DNA of 64,000 bases from Brevibacillus aydinogluensis (GTDB lineage Bacteria > Bacillota > Bacilli > Brevibacillales > Brevibacillaceae). This document shows positions 58,272-64,000 of the stretch, one piece after another. The notes beneath the pieces are model-generated. The model was not told the DNA's origin. It was given only the letters and a program-made list of their open reading frames with translations, and made no database searches. How positions within the stretch are numbered: the first letter of the stretch is position 1; each line of letters begins with the position of its first letter. The DNA lies in assembly GCF_031954365.1 (NCBI RefSeq), contig NZ_JAUSVZ010000004.1; one strand, 5' to 3'. A program made the translations under genes and the position numbers.

Positions 58272-58868
58272 TTACGCAAACGTTTCCCGCTTCGCCTCGT
58301 AGGCGGCGATTTTATCTTCGTATTGCAGGGTGATGCCGATGTCGTCCAACCCGTTGAGCAGGCAGTACCGGCGATACTCGTCCACCTCGAACGAATAGGA
58401 GAGGCCGGCGCCGTCCGTGATCAACTGCTCCTTAAGATCGATCGTCAGCTGGTAGTTGTCGCGGGTTGTGGCACGGCTGAACAACTCCTGCACCTGGTCT
58501 TCGCTCAGCTTGATCGGCAGGATGCCGTTTTTAAAGCAGTTGTTGTAAAAAATGTCGGCAAACGACGGCGCGATGATGGCGCGGAAGCCGTAGTCCAGCA
58601 GCGCCCAAGGAGCGTGCTCGCGGGAGGAGCCGCAGCCGAAGTTGTTGCGGGCCAAGAGGACGGTGGCACCGGCGTATTTGGGCTGGTTCAGCACGAACGA
58701 TTCGATCGGGCTGCCGTCGGCGTTGAAACGCCATTCGTAAAAGAGAAACTGGCCGAATCCGGTGCGCTCGATGCGTTTGAGAAACTGCTTGGGAATGATG
58801 GCGTCGGTGTCCACGTTGACGCGGTCCAACGGCGCTGCAATTCCGGTGTGTACGACAAACGGTTTCAT
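58272..58868 (-). CDS. leuD: 3-isopropylmalate dehydratase, small subunit
   Basis: A 198-residue swivel-domain subunit of isopropylmalate isomerase (leucine synthesis). Conserved segments are DTDAIIPKQFLKRIERTGFG near residues 21-40, the LARNNFGCGSSREHAPWAL loop near 72-90 that contacts substrate, and FYNNCFKNGILPIKL near 107. It starts at ATG 58868 on the minus strand, overlapping the leuC stop (TAATG), which gives coupled translation. The operon ends at the terminator 58223-58257. leuA and leuB are not adjacent. Confidence 0.96.
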   Translation of the reverse strand: MKPFVVHTGIAAPLDRVNVDTDAIIPKQFLKRIERTGFGQFLFYEWRFNADGSPIESFVLNQPKYAGATVLLARNNFGCGSSREHAPWALLDYGFRAIIAPSFADIFYNNCFKNGILPIKLSEDQVQELFSRATTRDNYQLTIDLKEQLITDGAGLSYSFEVDEYRRYCLLNGLDDIGITLQYEDKIAAYEAKRETFA

Positions 58869-60298
58869 TATTGCAGGACCTCCTTGTTCACGCCTTCACG
58901 TTTCCATTCGCGCACGTCCACGAAGTGGCCGGCGATGGCTGCGGCTGCCGCCATATCCGGGCTGACCAGATGGGTGCGTCCGCCGCGTCCCTGGCGTCCT
59001 TCAAAGTTGCGATTGGAAGTGGAGGCGCAGCGTTCGCCTTCCTGAAGCACGTCCGGGTTCATCGCCAGACACATGGAGCAGCCGGAGTCGCGCCATTCGA
59101 AGCCGGCCTCCTGGAAGATCAGGTGCAGGCCTTCACGTTCCGCCTGCTGCTTTACAGCTTGCGAACCGGGAACCACCATTGCGTGCACGTGCGGGGCGAC
59201 GCGGCGTCCCTTTGCCACTTCGGCAGCACGGCGCAGGTCTTCAATCCGGCCGTTGGTACAGGAGCCGATAAAGACGCGGTCAATCTTGATCGCGGTCATC
59301 GGGGTGCCCGGTGTGAGACCCATGTAGGCGAGGGCGTCCTTGGCCGCTTTGCGCTGCGCTTCCGTCGGGAACGAATCGGGATCAGGAACGGTGCCGGTAA
59401 TGTCGGTGCCCATGCCCGGGCTGGTTCCCCAGGTGACTTGCGGCGCAATTTCGCTGGCGTCAATTTCCACGCGGTGATCGTACGTGGCGCCCGGGTCGGT
59501 GCGGAGCTGTTTCCAGCGCTCGACGGCACGCAGGAAATCTTCCCCTTGCGGCGCGTAGCGTCTGCCCTTGAGGTAGGCGAACGTGGTCTCGTCCGGCGCG
59601 ATCAGGCCGGCCCGCGCTCCCGCCTCGATCGACATGTTGCAGACAGTCATGCGTTCTTCCATCGTCAGTTTGCGGATAGCCTCACCGGTGTACTCAATTA
59701 CGTAACCGGTGGCAAAGTCTGTCCCGAATTTTGCAATGATCGCCAAAATTAAGTCTTTGGCGGTGACGCCGAAGCCCAGCTCGCCTTTCACGTGCACTTC
59801 CAGCGTCTTCGGTTTGGCTTGCTGGAGGCATTGGGTAGCCAGCACGTGCTCCACTTCGCTCGTGCCGATCCCGAAAGCGAGAGCGCCAAATGCGCCGTGC
59901 GTGGAGGTGTGGCTGTCACCGCAGACGATCGTTTTGCCGGGGAGAGTCAATCCCAGCTCCGGTCCGATTACGTGCACAATCCCTTGATCGGGGCTGTTCA
60001 GGTCGGCCAGCGTAATGCCGAATTCCTCACAGTTTTTCGTCAGTGTCTCCATTTGTTGACGGGAAATCGGGTCTTTGACATTGAATCGATCAGCCGTCGG
60101 CACGTTGTGGTCCATCGTCGCAAACGTCAGGTCGGGACGGCGGACGCGGCGCCCGGCCAGGCGGAGTCCTTCAAACGCCTGGGGCGAGGTGACCTCGTGG
60201 ACCAGGTGCAGGTCGATGTACAGCAGGCTGGGTTTGCCAGGCTCTTCGTGAATCACGTGGGCATCCCAGATCTTTTCAAACATCGTGCGGGGTTTCAT
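58868..60298 (-). CDS. leuC: 3-isopropylmalate dehydratase, large subunit
   Basis: A 476-residue aconitase-family enzyme that isomerises 2- to 3-isopropylmalate using a 4Fe-4S cluster. The N-terminus is MKPRTMFEKIWDAHVIHEEP. CGDSHTSTHGAFGALAFGIGTSEVEH lies near residues 137-162. Cluster cysteines are in FIGSCTNGRIEDLR near 340 and SGCSMCLAMNP near 403-413. ATG 60298 follows AAGGAGG on the minus strand; the longer frame to 60331 has no better start. It is transcribed divergently from a LysR-type regulator, which may control it. Confidence 0.96.
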   Translation of the reverse strand: MKPRTMFEKIWDAHVIHEEPGKPSLLYIDLHLVHEVTSPQAFEGLRLAGRRVRRPDLTFATMDHNVPTADRFNVKDPISRQQMETLTKNCEEFGITLADLNSPDQGIVHVIGPELGLTLPGKTIVCGDSHTSTHGAFGALAFGIGTSEVEHVLATQCLQQAKPKTLEVHVKGELGFGVTAKDLILAIIAKFGTDFATGYVIEYTGEAIRKLTMEERMTVCNMSIEAGARAGLIAPDETTFAYLKGRRYAPQGEDFLRAVERWKQLRTDPGATYDHRVEIDASEIAPQVTWGTSPGMGTDITGTVPDPDSFPTEAQRKAAKDALAYMGLTPGTPMTAIKIDRVFIGSCTNGRIEDLRRAAEVAKGRRVAPHVHAMVVPGSQAVKQQAEREGLHLIFQEAGFEWRDSGCSMCLAMNPDVLQEGERCASTSNRNFEGRQGRGGRTHLVSPDMAAAAAIAGHFVDVREWKREGVNKEVLQ

Positions 60299-60332
60299 GT
60301 GTCGTCCTCCTTCGTGCAAAACTCTTATCACG

Positions 60333-60361
60333 GTTGTATCATGGCATTAGGAATAGTTCAA
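60333..60361 (-). promoter_or_regulatory. Promoter of leuCD with candidate LysR site nearby
   Basis: On the minus strand TTGAAC (60361 to 60356) and TACAAC (60338 to 60333) have a 17-bp spacer. The AT-rich near-palindrome ATATAATTATTAT at about 60364-60377, between the divergent genes, is a plausible LysR-family binding site. Confidence 0.55.
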
Positions 60362-60410
60362 AGATATAATTATTATGAGATGGATAGCTTTTGCCTATCG
60401 GGAGGTCTTC

Positions 60411-61298
60411 ATGGAATTACGACAGATTCGTTATGTGCTGGCAGTGGCGGAAGAGCGCAGCTTTTCCCGGGCGGCGGGCCGGCTCCATCTGGCCCAGCCG
60501 TCGCTCAGTCAGCAGATTGCCAAATTGGAAAAACTGCTCGGGGTAACCCTGTTTCATCGACTGCCGCAGCACGTGGAGCTGACGGACGCGGGGCAGCGCT
60601 TCGTTCAGGTGGCCCAGTCGCTGATTGATATGGCGGAAGCCCTGGAGCGGGAGATGCGCGCTTACGCGGTCGGCGAGAGCGGTAAACTTCTGGTGGGCAG
60701 TCTGCCGATTACGGGCGCGTACGTCCTGCCCCGGGTCATCCCCGCCTTTACCAGGCAGTTTCCGGGCGTCGAACTGCAACTAATAGAAGAGACGTCCAGC
60801 AACCTGGAGCAGCTTCTGGTCCGGGGAAAAATCGACGTCAGCCTGTTGACGATGCCGATCGCCGATCCCTCGCTGGAGGTAATCCCCGCCATTCACGAGG
60901 AGATTTACCTGGCGGTTCCGCCGCAGCACCCGCTGGCGGAGCGGCAGGAAATAGATCTGGCCGAATTGGCCGGACAGCCGTTTATCCTGCTAAAAGAAGG
61001 GCAGGGCTTCCGCACGATCTCGCTGCGCCTGTGCGAACAGGCCGGATTCCGTCCGCGAATCGTCTTTGAGAGCAGCAACATCCAGACGGTGCAGTCGCTG
61101 GTGGCGGCGGGGATGGGCTTTTCGTTTGCCCCCAAGATGATTTCCCTGGCACCGGGCACGACGGCACCGCCCGTCTACGTGAGCCTGACCGGACGGCCGT
61201 ATCGCACGCTGGTCGTCGCTTACCGCAAAGACCGGCCGCTCTCCCGTCCGGCAGAGTTGTTTGTCCGTTCCCTGGTGGAGCAGGGGAGCGCGATGTAG
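60411..61298 (+). CDS. LysR family transcriptional regulator
   Basis: A 295-residue LTTR. The N-terminal winged helix-turn-helix covers residues 1-60 (MELRQIRYVLAVAEERSFSRAAGRLH, with recognition helix in QPSLSQQIAKLEKLLG). The effector-binding, periplasmic-binding-protein-like domain starts near residue 88 (LLVGSLPITGAYVLPRVIPAF). The inducer is unknown. ATG 60411 follows GGGAGGTC; the upstream frame to 60375 would include the operator region. Divergent orientation from leuCD suggests control of that operon, its own gene, or both. The thioredoxin-like gene follows with its own promoter. Confidence 0.92.
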   Translation: MELRQIRYVLAVAEERSFSRAAGRLHLAQPSLSQQIAKLEKLLGVTLFHRLPQHVELTDAGQRFVQVAQSLIDMAEALEREMRAYAVGESGKLLVGSLPITGAYVLPRVIPAFTRQFPGVELQLIEETSSNLEQLLVRGKIDVSLLTMPIADPSLEVIPAIHEEIYLAVPPQHPLAERQEIDLAELAGQPFILLKEGQGFRTISLRLCEQAGFRPRIVFESSNIQTVQSLVAAGMGFSFAPKMISLAPGTTAPPVYVSLTGRPYRTLVVAYRKDRPLSRPAELFVRSLVEQGSAM

Positions 61299-61315
61299 CC
61301 AAGTGCAACCCTTCG

Positions 61316-61344
61316 GGGACAAACATCTGCGGCTGTGATACACT
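61316..61344 (+). promoter_or_regulatory. Possible promoter of the thioredoxin-like gene
   Basis: GGGACA (61316-61321) and TACACT (61339-61344) with a 17-bp spacer and a TG one base before the -10 box. Confidence 0.4.
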
Positions 61345-61379
61345 AATTCCACACGAAATCCGAGAAAGGATGATTGGAA

Positions 61380-61727
61380 ATGAAGGAAATCAAGACCGAA
61401 GCAGAATTTGAACAAGCCATCGCCTCGGAAAAACCCGTGGTCGTCAAGTTTTACACGGACTGGTGCCCGGACTGCCACCGGATCGATCCGTTCATGCCGG
61501 AAGTTGAGGAAGCCTACAAGGACAAGCTGGACATGGTCGCTGTCAACCGCGACACCCTGCCGGAACTGTCGCAAAAGCTGGATGTCTTCGGCATCCCCAG
61601 CTTTATCGCCTTTGCCAACGGCAAGGAATTGGTCCGCTTTGTCAGCAAGCTGGGCAAAAGCCGGGAGGAAATCGAACACTTCCTGAACCGCGCAGTAGAA
61701 GTGTACGAGGGCTTGAAGCAGGCCTAA
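61380..61727 (+). CDS. Thioredoxin-like protein with WCPDC active site
   Basis: A 115-residue thioredoxin fold without signal peptide, so cytosolic. The active site is W28-C29-P30-D31-C32, differing from the usual WCGPC, and the cis-proline loop is GIPSFIAFANG near 75. The -PD- pair suggests a redox potential or partner different from TrxA. B. subtilis YtpP-type proteins are similar in size. ATG 61380 follows GAAAGGA; TTG 61374 is in frame but less likely. It is followed by the pseudouridine synthase gene after 33 bases. Confidence 0.88.
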   Translation: MKEIKTEAEFEQAIASEKPVVVKFYTDWCPDCHRIDPFMPEVEEAYKDKLDMVAVNRDTLPELSQKLDVFGIPSFIAFANGKELVRFVSKLGKSREEIEHFLNRAVEVYEGLKQA

Positions 61728-61760
61728 TCGGATGGAATACCAACCAGGAGTTGCGACGGC

Positions 61761-62681
61761 ATGATACACATGAAAAAAGACGGGGAGTGGCTGGTCGGCC
61801 ATCTCGTGGAGGACGTCGCGTCCGTTGGGGCGCTGCTCCGGGAGCAGTGGAGACTGCCGCGCAAGCAGGTGCATCTGCTCTTTCAGCACAAGGAGGTCTT
61901 GCTGGACGGCACCCCGGCTGCCCAGCTTGCGGAGGCGAAAGCCGGACAGGAGATTCGGCTCCGCCTCTGCCGACCGGAACCGCTGGGGCTCGCACCGGTT
62001 GATGAACCGGCAGACATCTTGTACGAAGACGACCATTTGCTGGTCGCAAACAAACCCCCCGGGCTGCTGCTCCATCCCACGGAGCCGCGTCACACCAGGA
62101 CGCTCGATCATCTGATCGCCGGCCATTTCGCGCGGACGGGGGTGGCAGCCAAGGTGCGTCACGTCCACCGGCTGGACCAGGACACCTCCGGGGTCGTTCT
62201 CTACGCAAAACACGCCCTGGCATCGGCCCTCCTGGACGAACGGTTGCGAGAGCGGAATATTTCGCGCACCTACATCGCGTTCGTGCACGGAATGGTCAAG
62301 CAGGACAGCGGCACCATCAGCCAACCGATCGGCAAGGACCGCCATCATCCCAATCGGCGCCGGGTGTCATCCAATGGCGATCCGGCGGTTACGCACTACC
62401 GCGTGGTGGAGCGGTATGCGCAAGCGTCCAAGCTGGAGTGCCGGCTGGAGACGGGCCGCACCCATCAGATTCGCGTCCATCTCAGCCATTTGGGCCATCC
62501 TCTGATTGGTGATACCCTGTACGGCGGAAAGGGCGGCATGATCAGCCGCCAGGCCCTGCACGCCGCCGTCCTGCGCTTTTCCCACCCGTTTGGCGAACGG
62601 CCAATGGAGGTGCGATCGCCGCTGCCGGACGATTTGCTCCGTTTGGAACAGACCTTGCGTCAAGCGCCAATGCGCCGCTAG
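61761..62681 (+). CDS. RluA-family pseudouridine synthase
   Basis: A 306-residue enzyme that isomerises uridine in rRNA or tRNA. The N-terminal ~80 residues resemble an S4-like RNA-binding domain (LPRKQVHLLFQHKEVLLDGTP). The catalytic motif HRLDQDTSG (D139 as nucleophile) is at 136-144. ILYEDDHLLVANKPPGLLLHP precedes it, and ETGRTHQIRVHLSHLGHPLIGD is near 232-253. The target uridine cannot be told from sequence; B. subtilis has several paralogues (YjbO, YhcT, YlyB). ATG 61761 follows CAGGAG; ATG 61770 is an alternative. Confidence 0.93.
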   Translation: MIHMKKDGEWLVGHLVEDVASVGALLREQWRLPRKQVHLLFQHKEVLLDGTPAAQLAEAKAGQEIRLRLCRPEPLGLAPVDEPADILYEDDHLLVANKPPGLLLHPTEPRHTRTLDHLIAGHFARTGVAAKVRHVHRLDQDTSGVVLYAKHALASALLDERLRERNISRTYIAFVHGMVKQDSGTISQPIGKDRHHPNRRRVSSNGDPAVTHYRVVERYAQASKLECRLETGRTHQIRVHLSHLGHPLIGDTLYGGKGGMISRQALHAAVLRFSHPFGERPMEVRSPLPDDLLRLEQTLRQAPMRR

Positions 62682-62723
62682 GTGAATACACTGCCAGGGA
62701 AGGGATCGAAAGAGGGTGGTGTG

Positions 62724-63824
62724 ATGAGACGACCCGTGATCGGCATCCTGACCTGGCGGGAGGGAAAACGATTTGCCGAGCCGGCCTACTTTCGCCGGCT
62801 GATCCGGGCAGGCCGGGCGCTGGGCGGTACGGTTTTTTTGTTTGCGCCACAGGACGTGTCGCCGTCCGGCAGGCAGGTGCGCGGTTTTGTCCCGGATGGG
62901 CGAAGCTGGAAGGCCCGCGTGTTTCCCCGTCCCGACGTGGTGATCGACCGCTACCGCTACAAGCCGACGGCGGCGTTTCGGCAGTACGTCACGTTTCGCC
63001 GGACAAATGGCTTTCGGTACGCCAACAGTCGGCTGGCCAACAAGTGGAAAGTACACGAGGTCCTGCGGCGGGATGAGCGGATGCACCGCTGGCTGCCCGA
63101 GGCGATGCTGTACAACCACAAGCATCTGCGCAGCATGCTGGCGCGTCATCGGCTGCTCTACCTGAAGCCGCTGAACGGCACCGGCGGCAGGGGAATTGTC
63201 CGGCTGGAGAAGACGGCGGAAGGGTACCGCCTTCTGGCGCGCAACAAGGATCGGGCGAAAGTGTCTGCACTGATCAGGCGCATTCCGGCCCTGCTGCGCT
63301 GGATCGACCGGTGGAAAACCGAGAAGATGATTATTCAGCAAGGGCTTCGTCTCGATCTGGTGCCGAAACGGTCAGTGGACATGCGCCTGCTGATCCAAAA
63401 AGACGGCAACGGCCGCTGGAGCATCACCGGCGCGGGCATGCGCGTCGGCGGGGAGAAGAGCGCCACAGCCAACTTGCACGGCGGCGGCAAAGCCGTACCC
63501 GTCGAGACGTTATTGCGCTCACGGTTTGGCGAACAGCGGGCGCAGGAGATCATCACGGATTGCGAGCAGTTGGCCTACCAGACGGCAGAGACGATAGAAC
63601 AGCACTTCGGCCGGATGATCGAACTGGGATTGGACATCGGCATCGACGTTGACGGCCGTGCCTGGCTGATCGAGGTAAATCCCAAGCCGGGGCGTGAAAT
63701 CTTCCGCGAACTGGGTATGCCTCAGGTGTACCGAGAAGCGATCCGCAAACCGATTCAATACGCCCTGTACCTCATCCGGCAGCACCCCGGAGACGAGCGG
63801 CAGTCGTCACAAGCGGCGCTGTGA
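62724..63824 (+). CDS. YheC/YheD family ATP-grasp protein (spore coat-associated)
   Basis: A 366-residue protein of the YheC/YheD family, found with spore coats in Bacillales and having an ATP-grasp fold. The start PVIGILTWREGKRFAEPAYFRRLI is typical. The central ATP-binding segment is LLYLKPLNGTGGRGIVRLEK near 150-170, and the metal-binding end is GLDIGIDVDGRAWLIEVNPKPGRE near 315-338. It probably ligates a peptide or amino acid, but no reaction is known. ATG 62724 follows GAGGGTGG; GTG 62682, directly behind the pseudouridine synthase, would add 14 residues. The terminator behind it is the landing site of a group II intron. Confidence 0.88.
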   Translation: MRRPVIGILTWREGKRFAEPAYFRRLIRAGRALGGTVFLFAPQDVSPSGRQVRGFVPDGRSWKARVFPRPDVVIDRYRYKPTAAFRQYVTFRRTNGFRYANSRLANKWKVHEVLRRDERMHRWLPEAMLYNHKHLRSMLARHRLLYLKPLNGTGGRGIVRLEKTAEGYRLLARNKDRAKVSALIRRIPALLRWIDRWKTEKMIIQQGLRLDLVPKRSVDMRLLIQKDGNGRWSITGAGMRVGGEKSATANLHGGGKAVPVETLLRSRFGEQRAQEIITDCEQLAYQTAETIEQHFGRMIELGLDIGIDVDGRAWLIEVNPKPGREIFRELGMPQVYREAIRKPIQYALYLIRQHPGDERQSSQAAL

Positions 63825-63862
63825 CAGCGGGGCTTTACAAACAGTCACATCTTGTACGAAGA

Positions 63863-63903
63863 AAAAAGGGGCTTCCCGAACAGGTTCGGGACAGCCCCTT
63901 TTT
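63863..63903 (+). terminator. Intrinsic terminator of the YheC/YheD-like gene
   Basis: AAAAAGGGGC (63863-63872) pairs with GCCCCTTTTT (63894-63903), with an inner CCCGAAC/GTTCGGG stem. The T run is followed after CA by the 5' end of a group II intron. Confidence 0.88.
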
Positions 63904-63905
63904 CA

Positions 63906-64000
63906 GTGCGCCCGGCATGGGCGGTAGCTATAGGGTGAAAGTCCCGAACGGGGGTTGGCTGTACCAACCGTTAGCTTAAGGCAAGGGTGTCCGCCGTGAG
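63906..64000 (+). mobile_element. Group II intron, 5' end (continues beyond the window)
   Basis: The sequence starts GTGCGCCCGGCATGGG at 63906, the characteristic 5' splice-site GUGCG of bacterial group II introns. AGCTATAGGGTGAAAGTCCC follows, matching the conserved domain I start, and pairing segments such as GGTTGGCTGTACCAACC are visible. It lies just behind the T run of an intrinsic terminator, the preferred target of the bacterial class C (IIC) introns. Only 95 bases are visible, so the intron-encoded reverse transcriptase and the 3' end are outside. Confidence 0.85.

Overview
The window reads as chromosomal DNA of a GC-rich, endospore-forming member of the Bacillales, most like Brevibacillus or its Paenibacillaceae relatives. 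The basis is gene content and order: bacillithiol genes (bshA, bshB1), a qcrABC menaquinol:cytochrome c reductase, spore-associated genes (ypjB, a YheC/YheD ATP-grasp protein), and a backbone running hisC-tyrA-aroA ... qcrABC-ypjA-ypjB ... ypjC/ypjD-dapB-mgsA-bshB1-bshA-cca-birA-panBCD-dinG ... ypmB ... asnS-dnaD, which follows the Bacillus subtilis map. The genus is an inference. GC looks high by eye and was not counted. I recognised no tRNA, rRNA or CRISPR array.

Layout. 1-3.3 kb: end of hisC, then tyrA and aroA (aromatic amino acids). 3.3-6.1 kb: a triple 14-bp repeat, a strong promoter and a terminator that define a roughly 95-nt RNA or leader, then an amidohydrolase-like protein without its metal ligands, and an ECF sigma/zinc-finger anti-sigma pair. 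6.1-12.8 kb: TPR protein, unknown protein, IDEAL-domain protein, ypiF, qcrABC, ypjA, ypjB. 13-16.3 kb: a FMN-binding glutamate-synthase-like protein, a YqjF-like protein, and convergent ypjC. 16.6-24.7 kb: a compact series with ypjD (MazG-like), dapB, mgsA, bshB1, bshA, cca and birA, then panBCD behind an attenuator-rich leader. 24.8-29.3 kb: large TPR protein and dinG.

29.3-39 kb is the most unusual stretch. Between dinG and asnS lie a metallo-beta-lactamase-fold lipoprotein lacking its metal ligands, rex, mtaD, three small membrane-anchored proteins (one is ypmB), an FtsH-like protease with an intact zinc site, and a 942-residue protein carrying exactly 66 ungapped decapeptide repeats. 39.2-41.3 kb: asnS and dnaD. 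41.5-47.6 kb: a nucleotide-sugar and glycosyltransferase cluster, plausibly for spore-surface glycan. 47.7-58 kb: pepF, an RND efflux adaptor and pump, an atypical short-chain dehydrogenase, yajQ, a membrane-anchored protein and an acyl-CoA synthetase. 58.2-63.8 kb: leuCD (minus strand) divergent from a LysR regulator, then a thioredoxin-like protein, an RluA-type pseudouridine synthase and a YheC/YheD-like protein. The window ends inside the 5' part of a group II intron inserted just behind an intrinsic terminator.

Most genes are on the plus strand with strong Shine-Dalgarno sequences, and operons end in clear intrinsic terminators. Several hairpins overlap or abut the ribosome-binding site of the next gene (ypjB, the TPR gene at 24803, the gene at 55679), which may be a recurring way of insulating neighbouring units here.
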